Assembly (NCBI GenBank): GCA_900317565.1
Contig: ONHI01000009.1
Location: forward strand, 1-33,664
Length of the DNA stretch: 33,664 nucleotides
Direction: 5' to 3'
Origin: an uncultured Eubacteriales bacterium
Lineage (GTDB): Bacteria; Bacillota; Clostridia; Christensenellales; Aristaeellaceae
The position numbers were made by a program, and so were the translations under genes. This document shows, in pieces, positions 1 through 7,342 of this stretch. The number at the start of each line of letters is the position of its first letter. The first letter of the stretch is position 1. The notes beneath the pieces are model-generated. The model saw nothing but the letters and a program-made list of their open reading frames with translations, ran no database searches and was not told the origin of the DNA.

Positions 1-269
1 CCGTGGGGATGGTATTTGCCCAGGCAGTCGCCCACGATGCGGGCGCACTTGCGGTGGGGCTTGTCGGGGGTGTTGCCCAGCTCGTGCATGGTGAACAGTA
101 TGCGCCGCTGCACGGGCTTCAGGCCGTCCTCCACCCGGGGCAGCGCGCGCTCCAGTATGACGTGCTCCGAATAGGGCATCATGGATTCGTGCATCACGTC
201 CTCCATGTTGCGCTGTATGATCTCCTCCGGCCGCCTCTGGGTCGGCTCGTCATGCTTCTTTCTTGCCAT
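1..269 (-). CDS. parC: Type IIA topoisomerase subunit A, ParC-like (N-terminal part only)
   Basis: The reading frame runs off the left edge, so only the first 89 codons are present. It starts with ATG at 269 behind AGGAG and a 6-base spacer. The visible protein contains the subunit A winged-helix start, including [16 protein letters not shown] (a canonical ALPxxxDGLKPVxRR block) and the GKYHPHG block that comes just before the catalytic tyrosine region; the tyrosine itself lies outside the window. This subunit cuts and rejoins DNA, while ParE supplies ATP hydrolysis. It is 18 bases downstream of the GrpB gene and shares the strand with parE, so the pair probably forms one enzyme. GyrA is the alternative name; the N-terminal sequence is not a typical GyrA, so I prefer topoisomerase IV. 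Confidence 0.85.
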   Translation of the reverse strand, partial: MARKKHDEPTQRRPEEIIQRNMEDVMHESMMPYSEHVILERALPRVEDGLKPVQRRILFTMHELGNTPDKPHRKCARIVGDCLGKYHPH

Positions 270-286
270 GGAATACTCCTATATTG

Positions 287-820
287 TCATTCTGCGTTCT
301 TCCAGGTCCGCGCCTCGTTCAGCAGGCGCGCGATCAGCTCAGCCTTGCCTTCGGTATACGCCTCGCGATCGTCCGCGTATCGTCCGGCGAGTTCCCGCTT
401 CAATCCGCAGTACCGCCTGGCGGCGTCCGGATTGACGTTGAGATAGTCCCGAAAGGCGATGTAGTTTTCCCACTTCAGGCCATTCGCGGGCACCATGTGA
501 ATATGGCAGGAGCGGGATTCGGCGTCGCCCATCACATAGAATCGGTCGTCGTCGCGCTCCGTCTTTCGGAAGATGACGCCCCGCTTCTCAAGTACGTCAT
601 CGTATTCTTCGAGTGCCTCGGGCCGCTTCACAGCCACCGCGATATCGATGATCGGCTTGGCGTCGATCGAAGGGATGGCGGTGCTGCCGACATGCTGGAT
701 GTCCACGGCGTCACCGCCGAGCACATTCCAAAGAAGCGATATCACTTCTCTGGCGACATCGTCCCACGCCGGGTCATGCGGCTCCAGTCTGACCGTTCCC
801 CTCTTCAGCCCCAATGACAT
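287..820 (-). CDS. GrpB-family (UPF0157) nucleotidyltransferase-like protein
   Basis: This 177-residue protein has the UPF0157/GrpB signature: an early LEPHDPAW block, then VDIQHVGSTAIP and AKPIIDIAV. These resemble the GS and DxD-like elements of the nucleotidyltransferase fold. The frame stays open upstream to 907, but the ATG at 820 is chosen because a GTGGAG site lies 6-8 bases before it and because homologues begin near the VxLxPHDPxW block. The substrate of the family is poorly known; some members are fused to dephospho-CoA kinase. It sits between parE and parC on the same strand, which is unusual because these genes are normally adjacent, so it may be an insertion that is co-transcribed with them. 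Family assignment is firm; function is not. Confidence 0.85.
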   Translation of the reverse strand: MSLGLKRGTVRLEPHDPAWDDVAREVISLLWNVLGGDAVDIQHVGSTAIPSIDAKPIIDIAVAVKRPEALEEYDDVLEKRGVIFRKTERDDDRFYVMGDAESRSCHIHMVPANGLKWENYIAFRDYLNVNPDAARRYCGLKRELAGRYADDREAYTEGKAELIARLLNEARTWKNAE

Positions 821-917
821 GCTTCCACTCCACGTTTCACGATTGATCGTCCTCGTTCCGGCGGGCGACGCAGCGCCGCCCCTCCGGTTTTCCTGCTTCC
901 TGCGCACCGCTGCCCGC

Positions 918-2882
918 TCACTGAGCGCCCTCGTTCACCGGCACGAAGTTGTCCTCTTTGTTGAAGTTGGCGTAGGCACTGATATACTCGCGGCGAGGCT
1001 CCACCTTGTCGCCCATCAGTATGGTCACGCGGCGCTCCACCTCCACAAAGTCCTCGATGCCCACCTGCATCAGCTTGCGGCCGTCCGGGTTCATGGTGGT
1101 CTCCCACAGCTGCTCCGGGTTCATCTCGCCCAGGCCCTTGTAGCGCTGCAGCGTATAGCCCTTGCCGATGGACTTGATGGCCGCGGGCAGGGCGTTGTCG
1201 TCGTAGCAGTAGATCACCTTGTCGCCCTTGGCGACTTTATAGAGCGGCGGCATGCCGATGTAGACGTGGCCCTCGGTGATCAGCTGGCGCATGTACCGGA
1301 AGAAGAACGTCAGCAGTATCGCCCGGATGTGCGCGCCGTCCTGGTCCGCGTCCGAGAGTATGATGACCCGGTTGTACTTCAGCTTGGTGATGTCGAAATC
1401 CTCGCCGATGCCGGTGCCCAGCGCGGTGATGATGCTGCGATATTCCTCGTTGGCCAGCACCTGGTCCAGCCGCTTCTTCTCCACGTTCAGCGGCTTGCCG
1501 CGCAGCGGCAGTATCGCCTGGAAGCGGCGGTCGCGGCCCTGCTTGGCGCTGCCGCCTGCGGAATCGCCCTCCACGATGAACAGCTCGTTCAGCTCCGGCT
1601 TCTTGCCGGTGCAGCTGGACAGCTTGCCCACCAGCGGCGCGGCCTCCAGCTGGTTGGCCTGGCGGGCGATGTCCCGGGCCTTGCGGGCCGCCTCGCGCAC
1701 CTTGGCCGCCTTTACCGCCTTGGCCACGATGGCCTGGGCGAAATCCTGGTTCTTGAGGTCGTCCAGATAGATCGAAAGCTGCTCCTGGCAGACCGCCTCG
1801 AATATGGGTCGCACCTCGGTGTTGCCCAGGCGGCCCTTGGTCTGGCCCTCGAACTGGGGGTTCTTGACGCCGGCGTACACCACGGCGGTCATGCCCTCGC
1901 GGAAATCGTCGCCGGCCAGGTTGTTGTCCTTCTCCTTCAATATCCCCGCCCGGCGGGCATAGTCGTTGAAGGCCTTGGTGACGGCGGCCTTGAAGCCCAC
2001 CTCGTGGCTGCCGCCCTCGGCGGTGGGCACGTTGTTGACGAAGGAATAGATGTTTTCGGTGTAGGAATCGGTGTACTGTATCGCCACGCGCACCAGCGTG
2101 CCGTCCCGCACGGCCTCGAACACGATGGGATCGGTGATGGTGGTCTTGTCGGTGTTCAGGTAGCGCACGAAATCGGCGATGCCGCCCTCGTAGCAGTATT
2201 CGTGGACCCGCTTGTCCGCCTCCTTGATGCGCTCGTCGGTGAATATGAAGCGCACGCCCCTGTTCAGGTAGGCCAGCTCCCGCACGCGGCGGCGCACCAG
2301 GTCGGACTGGAAGCGCACGTCCTCGAACACCCGGGCATCCGGCTTGAAGCACACCACGGTGCCGCGCTTGCGGGTGTTGCCCACCTTCGCCAGCGGGGCC
2401 ATGGTGTGGCCGCTGAGGATCTTGCCGGTCTTGGGATCTGTGATGGATTCAAAGCGTATGAAATAGTGGCTGTAGTCCTTGTACACGTCCACCGTCATCC
2501 ACTCGGACAGCGCGTTGACCACCGACGCGCCCACGCCGTGCAGGCCGCCGGAATAGTTGTAATTCTTGTCGGTGAACTTGCCGCCCGCGTGCAGCTGGGT
2601 GTAGACCACCTCCACGGCGGATATGCCCAGCTCCGGGTGGATGTCCACCGGCACGCCGCGGCCGTTGTCCGTCACCTCGCAGGAGCCGTCCTTCTTCAGG
2701 GTGACGGAAATCTCCGTGGCGAAGCCGTTGGCCGCCTCGTCGATGGCGTTGTCCACGATCTCCCATATCATGTGGTGCAGGCCGCGGGAGCCGGTGGAGC
2801 CGATGTACATGCCGGGGCGCATGCGCACGGCCTCCAGGCCCTTCAGGACCTGTATGTCGCTTGCGGTATATGTATTCGCCAT
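918..2882 (-). CDS. parE: Type IIA topoisomerase ATPase subunit, ParE/GyrB
   Basis: The protein is 654 residues, normal for ParE/GyrB. The GHKL ATPase domain shows EIVDNAIDEA (41-50), DNGRGVPVDIHP (72-83), GGLHGVGASVVNALS (112-126) and the QTK loop lysine (347-349). The Toprim domain has EGDSAGG (438-444) and DADQDG (511-516), which bind the catalytic metal. The ATG at 2882 follows GGAGG with a 5-base spacer; a longer frame up to 2924 lacks a good site. It pairs with the ParC-like subunit beyond the GrpB gene. The C-terminus is ParE/GyrB-like (RREYI) but ends in a short lineage-specific tail. GyrB is possible, but linkage to a ParC-like partner favours topoisomerase IV, which decatenates replicated chromosomes. 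Confidence 0.88.
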   Translation of the reverse strand: MANTYTASDIQVLKGLEAVRMRPGMYIGSTGSRGLHHMIWEIVDNAIDEAANGFATEISVTLKKDGSCEVTDNGRGVPVDIHPELGISAVEVVYTQLHAGGKFTDKNYNYSGGLHGVGASVVNALSEWMTVDVYKDYSHYFIRFESITDPKTGKILSGHTMAPLAKVGNTRKRGTVVCFKPDARVFEDVRFQSDLVRRRVRELAYLNRGVRFIFTDERIKEADKRVHEYCYEGGIADFVRYLNTDKTTITDPIVFEAVRDGTLVRVAIQYTDSYTENIYSFVNNVPTAEGGSHEVGFKAAVTKAFNDYARRAGILKEKDNNLAGDDFREGMTAVVYAGVKNPQFEGQTKGRLGNTEVRPIFEAVCQEQLSIYLDDLKNQDFAQAIVAKAVKAAKVREAARKARDIARQANQLEAAPLVGKLSSCTGKKPELNELFIVEGDSAGGSAKQGRDRRFQAILPLRGKPLNVEKKRLDQVLANEEYRSIITALGTGIGEDFDITKLKYNRVIILSDADQDGAHIRAILLTFFFRYMRQLITEGHVYIGMPPLYKVAKGDKVIYCYDDNALPAAIKSIGKGYTLQRYKGLGEMNPEQLWETTMNPDGRKLMQVGIEDFVEVERRVTILMGDKVEPRREYISAYANFNKEDNFVPVNEGAQ

Positions 2883-2915
2883 TTCTGCCTCCGAAACGCA
2901 TAATAATCTGATATT

Positions 2916-2921
2916 ATTATA
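2916..2921 (-). promoter_or_regulatory. Probable -10 element for the parE transcription unit
   Basis: A perfect TATAAT on the minus strand lies 34 bases before the parE start, in the AT-rich gap shared with the divergent Nudix gene. I see no good -35 at 16-18 bases, so only the -10 is called. Confidence 0.4.
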
Positions 2922-3018
2922 CACCGAAAAGGTTAATTTTATTTTGTCCCGCCCCTATAGCGGCATTATGTGTTATTATTGTAGGAGATATGTAATCAAT
3001 TTGAAAGAAGGCGCGCCC

Positions 3019-3510
3019 GTGAAGCAGACCACGCTGCTGTACATCGAGCGGGGCGGGCAATATCTGATGCTGCACCGCACGAAAAAGGCCCACGACGAGA
3101 ACCACGACAAGTGGATCGGCGTGGGCGGCCACATCGAGCCCGGGGAAACGCCCGGGGAATGCGTGCTGCGGGAATGCCGGGAGGAGACGGGGCTGACCCC
3201 GCTGGACTGCCGCTATCGGGGCATCGTCCGCTTCCGTTCGGACGAATACCCGGACGAGGACATGCACCTGTTCACCGCCACCCGCTGCGAGGGCGAGCAG
3301 ATCGAGTGCGACGAGGGCGAGCTGGCCTGGATCGACAAGGACAGGCTGCTGGCGCTGACGCTGTGGGAGGGCGACAGGCTGTTCTTGAAGCTGTTGGACA
3401 CCCGGCAGGATTTCTTCGACCTGGCGCTGGAATACCGGGGCGAGAAGCTCGCCCGGGCGGCGCTGGACGGACGTGAATTGGAATTGGGAGGCGACGGAAA
3501 TGCGCTGTAG
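3019..3510 (+). CDS. Nudix hydrolase, MutT/8-oxo-dGTP diphosphatase type
   Basis: This 163-residue protein has a complete Nudix box at 37-59 (G-x5-E-x7-RE-x2-EE-x-GL), with the metal-binding glutamates R-E-C-R-E-E-T-G-L present. The early KWIGVGGHIE context and short length match MutT-like enzymes that cleanse oxidised nucleotides, but Nudix substrates cannot be read reliably from sequence. I choose a GTG start at 3019, preceded by AGAAGG at about 8 bases; a TTG at 3001 behind AGGAG (13-base gap) is the other option. The last 11 bases overlap the next gene, so the two are probably translated together. Confidence 0.8.
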   Translation: MKQTTLLYIERGGQYLMLHRTKKAHDENHDKWIGVGGHIEPGETPGECVLRECREETGLTPLDCRYRGIVRFRSDEYPDEDMHLFTATRCEGEQIECDEGELAWIDKDRLLALTLWEGDRLFLKLLDTRQDFFDLALEYRGEKLARAALDGRELELGGDGNAL

Positions 3511-3760
3511 CTGCCACGTGTGCGACACCTACATGGTCCAGTCCGAGGGGCTGGAGCTGGGCTGCGTGTGCCCGAACTGCGGCTACCGCTGCAAGGCCTG
3601 CCTGGGCACGAACAGCGTCGTCAGCCGGGAGGGGCTGAAAAACCTGGTCTACAACGACGCGCTGATGCGGGACATATTCACCAGCTTCGACGAGCCCGAC
3701 GCCCCGCCGGACGTGGATGAATCCCCGGACAAGTGGGGCGAGGAGCAATGGAGCGATTAA
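3500..3760 (+). CDS. Small cysteine-rich, probable zinc-ribbon protein
   Basis: The 86-residue product starts with ATG at 3500 behind GGGAGG (8-base spacer), inside the end of the Nudix gene. The first half holds several cysteine pairs: CSCHVC near the N-terminus, then CVCPNC and CKAC, a pattern expected for one or two zinc sites. The second half is acidic and ends in a Trp/Asp/Glu-rich tail. I do not recognise a named family. The overlap implies co-expression with the Nudix enzyme; a regulatory or partner role is only a guess. Confidence 0.65.
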   Translation: MRCSCHVCDTYMVQSEGLELGCVCPNCGYRCKACLGTNSVVSREGLKNLVYNDALMRDIFTSFDEPDAPPDVDESPDKWGEEQWSD

Positions 3761-3775
3761 AACACCCCATATACA

Positions 3776-3816
3776 CAGTGATCGGGATGACAGGCCTGCT
3801 GTCATCCCGATCACTG
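3776..3816. terminator. Perfect 17-bp inverted repeat between convergent genes
   Basis: Arms 3776-3792 and 3800-3816 are perfectly complementary over 17 bases, with a 7-base loop. It lies between the end of the cysteine-rich gene (plus) and the end of nudC (minus), where a bidirectional terminator is expected. Neither side has a clear T-run, so it may instead be an RNA-stabilising hairpin or a REP-like element. Confidence 0.6.
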
Positions 3817-3838
3817 TCTGGATCATATCGGTTATGGG

Positions 3839-4675
3839 TTATCTGGGCTCCTTCCCGTCCCGGAACAGGAGCATCATCTCGTTGGTGAGGCTGAAATCGT
3901 TGGGCTGGCCGACCACGTCCTCGCGCCTGACCCAGACGGCCTCCTTCAGCTCCCGGGCGTCCATGTGGATCTCGGTGGAGCCGTCCACGTCGCAGTAAAA
4001 GCCCGCCAGCAGATCGTCCACGATGGCCCAGGGCTGGGACTTGTAATAGCGGATGTTCTTCACCCGCAGCCCGGCCTCCTCCATGACCTCGCGGGCCACG
4101 GTCTGCTCCAGCGTCTCGCCGATCTCGGTAAAGCCCGCCACCAGGGCGTAATAGGGTATGTCCCTGCCGCTGTACTTGGTCATCAGTATCTCGTCGCCGT
4201 GGGTGACGCCCACGATCACGGCGGGGATGATCCGCGGATAGATGCGCCGCTTGCAGGCGGGGCACTCCATCGCCCGCTCGTCCGGGGCGGGCTGGGTGAG
4301 CGCGCCGCAGCGCCCGCAATAGCGGTTGTCACGGTACCAGTTGTACAGCTGAAAGGCCGTCCATGCCGCGAAGATGATCTCCCGCGGGCCGGCGGCGACC
4401 CGGCGCAGCTCGCGCACGCGGACCCATTCCAGCCCCTGCGGCGCGTCGGCGGCCTCCTCCATGCCCAGATAGCAGGGCGCGCCGTCCAGCGCGAACAGAT
4501 AGCGCCGCTCGGCCTCCGACGGCACGTCCGACACCCTCGGCAGCCGCACCGCGCCGTCCTCTATGGCGCAGGCCAGGCTGCCGTCCCGGAACAGGAACAG
4601 CAGCCCGTCGCCCTTCACGGCGCGGCCGGGGATGAATTCGTTGCGCAGCACGTGGGGAAAGATATCCTGTATCAT
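3839..4675 (-). CDS. nudC: NADH pyrophosphatase NudC
   Basis: The 278-residue protein has the NudC layout: a variable N-terminal domain, a zinc ribbon with four cysteines (C120, C123, C138, C141), a Nudix box at 181-203, and SQPW at 213-216, the start of the NADH-pyrophosphatase motif that follows the Nudix box. Family members cleave NAD(H) to NMN(H) and AMP, and some remove NAD caps from RNA. The ATG at 4675 overlaps the stop of the upstream NusG_II gene by 4 bases (ATGA), so it is the last gene of the Rnf operon. A link to NADH use by RnfC is tempting but unproven. The motif continues AIVD rather than the usual PFPxS, a small departure from the consensus. Confidence 0.85.
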   Translation of the reverse strand: MIQDIFPHVLRNEFIPGRAVKGDGLLFLFRDGSLACAIEDGAVRLPRVSDVPSEAERRYLFALDGAPCYLGMEEAADAPQGLEWVRVRELRRVAAGPREIIFAAWTAFQLYNWYRDNRYCGRCGALTQPAPDERAMECPACKRRIYPRIIPAVIVGVTHGDEILMTKYSGRDIPYYALVAGFTEIGETLEQTVAREVMEEAGLRVKNIRYYKSQPWAIVDDLLAGFYCDVDGSTEIHMDARELKEAVWVRREDVVGQPNDFSLTNEMMLLFRDGKEPR

Positions 4676-5184
4676 GGTTCCGCGTCCTCCTGCCCGCCCA
4701 TCAGGGCCAGCATCTCCTCCCGGGTGAACAGCTGGAGGTAGACCTGGTTCGGCAGGCAAATGATCATGTTGCCGAGTATGCGCTCCTCCCGGTTCTCCAG
4801 CGTGACGATGCCCTGGTCCACGCAATCGTGGTTGTCACAGGTGGAATCCTCCATGTAGACCCCCTCCGGGGTCAGGTGGATCAGGTTCAGCGTTTCGGTA
4901 CCGTCGGGCAGCGTCTGGGCCAGCGGATAGGTGCTCTCCCCCTCCAGGGGCAGCGGCAGCCAGCCCACCTGCGTCGGCGTGGACACCAGCACATAGGCCG
5001 TGGCGACCTGGGGCGCTTCCGCCTCTTCTGTGGGCGCTGCCTCCGGAGCAACCGTCGCCTCCGGGGCAAACGTTGCCTCCGGGGCAACCGTCGCCTCCGT
5101 GGCGGCCTCGCCCAGGCACGCCGGGCCCATCAGCGCCGCCAGCAGCAGCACGGTTATAATCCCTTTAATCAATGCTCTTCTCAC
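4672..5184 (-). CDS. Secreted or membrane-anchored NusG_II-domain protein (operon-distal copy)
   Basis: This 170-residue protein starts with GTG at 5184, 8 bases after GGAAGG. It has an N-terminal hydrophobic segment with signs of export, then a low-complexity stretch in which ATVAPE/ATFAPE units repeat, then a NusG domain II-like module. The module is marked by CDNHDC and IICLPN, a cysteine pattern typical of exported NusG_II proteins, not of transcription factor NusG. Such proteins are found with Gx transporters and flavin-based extracellular electron transfer genes. It lies just after rnfA, where rnfB would normally be, and overlaps nudC by 4 bases. A second NusG_II gene begins the same operon. 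Function is unknown; an accessory role at the membrane surface is inferred. Confidence 0.75.
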   Translation of the reverse strand: MRRALIKGIITVLLLAALMGPACLGEAATEATVAPEATFAPEATVAPEAAPTEEAEAPQVATAYVLVSTPTQVGWLPLPLEGESTYPLAQTLPDGTETLNLIHLTPEGVYMEDSTCDNHDCVDQGIVTLENREERILGNMIICLPNQVYLQLFTREEMLALMGGQEDAEP

Positions 5185-5199
5185 TTGTATACCTTCCCG

Positions 5200-5784
5200 T
5201 CAGGCCAGCCCCATGAAGCCCATGAAGGCCAGCGCCACCAGGCCCGCTGAGATCAGCGATATGGGCAGCCCCTTCAGCGGCGCGGGGACCTTGGAATAGG
5301 CGATGCGCTCCTTCACGCCCGCCATCAGCACAATGGCCAGCAGGAAGCCCAGCCCGCCAAACAGTCCGCCCAGCGTCGCGTCCAGCAGGCTCGCGCCCTT
5401 TTCGAGATCGATCAGCGCCACGCCCAGCACGGCACAGTTCGCCGCGATCATCGGCAGCCCCTCGCCCAGGGCCTCGGCCAGCGCGGGCTTGACGCCCCTG
5501 ACCACCGCCGCTGCCAGGTACGCCAGCGCGACGCACAGCAGCGCCAGCGCGGTGAGGGTCATGTATTCGGCGTGCAGCGGAACCAGCGCGAGGCTGCGCA
5601 CCAGCCAGCCGCACAGCGCGGCCAGCGTCATCACCGCCGCCGTGGCGATGCCCAGGCAGGCCGCGGCGCCCACGCCCCTGTCCTCCCGGACGGCCTCGCC
5701 GCTGCCCAGCAGGCGGACGAACACCACGTTCTGGGTGAACACGCAGCTCACCATGAACAGCAATATCCTCGAAATACCGGTCAT
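5200..5784 (-). CDS. rnfA: Electron transport complex subunit RnfA, atypical
   Basis: A 194-residue, six-helix integral membrane protein that aligns along its length with RnfA/RsxA/NqrE, including the AANCAVLGVAL block with C117 and the PAPLKG and AGLVALAFMGF C-terminal motifs. RnfA and RnfE form the membrane core and together hold a [2Fe-2S] cluster. The first conserved cysteine, in the GLCPFMG-type loop of known RnfA proteins, is missing: here the loop reads LLGSGEAVRED, with G29 at the cysteine position. A cysteine occurs earlier (C14), but not at the aligned site. The start (5784) overlaps the rnfE stop by 4 bases. Family assignment is firm; electron transfer through the usual cluster is doubtful. 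Confidence 0.85.
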   Translation of the reverse strand: MTGISRILLFMVSCVFTQNVVFVRLLGSGEAVREDRGVGAAACLGIATAAVMTLAALCGWLVRSLALVPLHAEYMTLTALALLCVALAYLAAAVVRGVKPALAEALGEGLPMIAANCAVLGVALIDLEKGASLLDATLGGLFGGLGFLLAIVLMAGVKERIAYSKVPAPLKGLPISLISAGLVALAFMGFMGLA

Positions 5785-6413
5785 TTGGACGCCTCCTCTC
5801 CGCTGCCGGAGCGCTTCCCGGCGATGGCGTTGACGATGCCCAGGATCACGCCGTACACGATGAAGCCGCCCGCGGGCAGCACGGCCAGCAGCATCGGCTC
5901 ATAGCCGGCGCCCAGCACGCACGCGCCGAACACGCTGCCGCAGCCGATCAGCTCCCGGACGACGCCCACCATTGTCAGCGCGCAGGCATAGCCCAGGCCC
6001 ATGCCGAGGCTGTCCGCCAGCGCCGCGGGGATGCCGTTCTCCGCCGCGAAGCCGTCGGCGCGACACAGCACGACGCTGCTGACGGCGATCAGCGGCACAT
6101 ATACGCCCAGAGCGGCGTTCATTTCGGGGAAGCACATGGCCATGACGGCCCGGGCGACCGTGGCGAACATGGCGCTGATCACGATCAGCACGGGCAGGCG
6201 GCCCTTTTCGGGCAGCAGCGCGCGCAGTATCGACGTGAGAAGGCCTGTGCACACCAGCACCGCTCCCGTGGCCAGGCCCAGGGCCAGTCCGTTGGCCGCC
6301 CGGGTGGTCACCGCCAGCATCGGGCAAATGCCCAGCGCCAGTCGCAGCCCGGGATTATCGCCCAGCAGGCCGCCGGCGAAGAGCGCGCCGATGGATTTGT
6401 TCTGCTTCGCCAT
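5781..6413 (-). CDS. rnfE: Electron transport complex subunit RnfE, atypical
   Basis: A 210-residue, multi-helix membrane protein homologous to RnfE/RsxE/NqrD. The first half keeps LGICPMLAVTT with C30, as in the family. The second conserved cysteine, in the VTNC-type motif of known RnfE, is replaced: the sequence is PLIAVSSVVLCRA, with S113 at the aligned position and a cysteine four residues later (C117). This mirrors the loss of one cysteine in RnfA. The ATG at 6413 shares one base with the rnfD stop codon (TGATG), and the end overlaps rnfA by 4 bases, so rnfD, rnfE and rnfA are translationally linked. A longer open frame upstream is only read-through inside rnfD. Confidence 0.85.
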   Translation of the reverse strand: MAKQNKSIGALFAGGLLGDNPGLRLALGICPMLAVTTRAANGLALGLATGAVLVCTGLLTSILRALLPEKGRLPVLIVISAMFATVARAVMAMCFPEMNAALGVYVPLIAVSSVVLCRADGFAAENGIPAALADSLGMGLGYACALTMVGVVRELIGCGSVFGACVLGAGYEPMLLAVLPAGGFIVYGVILGIVNAIAGKRSGSGEEASK

Positions 6414-7339
6414 CACGCCTCCGCCTCCTTTCCGTGTCCGTAGACCCGCCGCTTGAAGCAGCGGTCGATCAGCGGCGCGGCGACGTTCATCAGCAGCACG
6501 CCGTAGGTGACGCCCTCGGGATAGCCGCCGAAGCGGCGGATCACCGCCACCAGCGCGCCCGCACCCGCGGCATAGACGAACTGGCCGGGGGCGGACATCG
6601 GGCAGGTGACATAGTCCGTGGCCATGAACACCGCGGCGAACAGCAATCCGCCGGACAGCACGGAAGCCACCGGGTCCGCGCCGAAGATCCACGCGAACAC
6701 GCATTCGGAGGCCACCATCGCCACGGGGATGCGCCAGGTGATGGTCTTGGTGACCAGCAGCCAGACGAGGCCCAGCAATATCGCCAGCTTGCACACCTCG
6801 CCGATGGAGCCGGGGATGTTGCCCAGCAGCAGCTGCGCCGGGGTGTAGTTCGCCGGATTCGCCAGCGGCGTGGCGGTGGACAGCGCGTCCACGCCGCCCG
6901 CCCAGTTGACGGGCTGGGCCCACGCCGTCATGAACTTCGGCCAGGAGGCCAGCAGCATGGCGCGGGCGGCCAGCGCGGGGTTGATGAAATTGTCGCCCAG
7001 GCCGCCGAACAGCCCCTTGACGACGATCACCGCGAAGGCGCTGCCCACCACGGCGATCCACCAGGGCGCGCGGGAGGGCAGGTTCATGCCCAGTATCAGG
7101 CCGGTAACGGCGGCGGACAGGTCGCCGATCCGCAGCGCGTTGCCGGACAGCTTCTGCCAGAGCGCCTCAAACAGCACCGCGGAGGCGGTGGAGATCAGCA
7201 TCAGCAGCAGCGCGCCGGGGCCGAACACCAGCGTGCCGGCGACGGCACAGGGCAGCAGCGCGATCAGCACGTTCAGCATCAGCGTCCGCGTGGATTGCGC
7301 GCTGTGTACGTGGGGCGCCGGGGAGAGATTCAGTTTCAT
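6413..7339 (-). CDS. rnfD: Electron transport complex subunit RnfD
   Basis: A 308-residue membrane protein of the RnfD/NqrB family with about ten hydrophobic segments. It contains the covalent FMN attachment site typical of RnfD, DALSTATPL (151-159), with T157 as the expected acceptor, and the GGLGDNFINPALAARA block (112-127). RnfD takes electrons toward RnfG and is part of the ion-translocating core. The ApbE enzyme encoded upstream probably attaches the FMN. Only 3 bases separate the rnfC stop from the rnfD start, and rnfE overlaps the end. This subunit looks conventional, in contrast to RnfA, RnfE and RnfG of the same operon. Confidence 0.92.
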   Translation of the reverse strand: MKLNLSPAPHVHSAQSTRTLMLNVLIALLPCAVAGTLVFGPGALLLMLISTASAVLFEALWQKLSGNALRIGDLSAAVTGLILGMNLPSRAPWWIAVVGSAFAVIVVKGLFGGLGDNFINPALAARAMLLASWPKFMTAWAQPVNWAGGVDALSTATPLANPANYTPAQLLLGNIPGSIGEVCKLAILLGLVWLLVTKTITWRIPVAMVASECVFAWIFGADPVASVLSGGLLFAAVFMATDYVTCPMSAPGQFVYAAGAGALVAVIRRFGGYPEGVTYGVLLMNVAAPLIDRCFKRRVYGHGKEAEA

Positions 7340-7342
7340 GGC

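Noticed and set aside
4672-5184. A hidden rnfB
   Set aside because: No ferredoxin-type cysteine clusters; the cysteine pattern is that of NusG_II.
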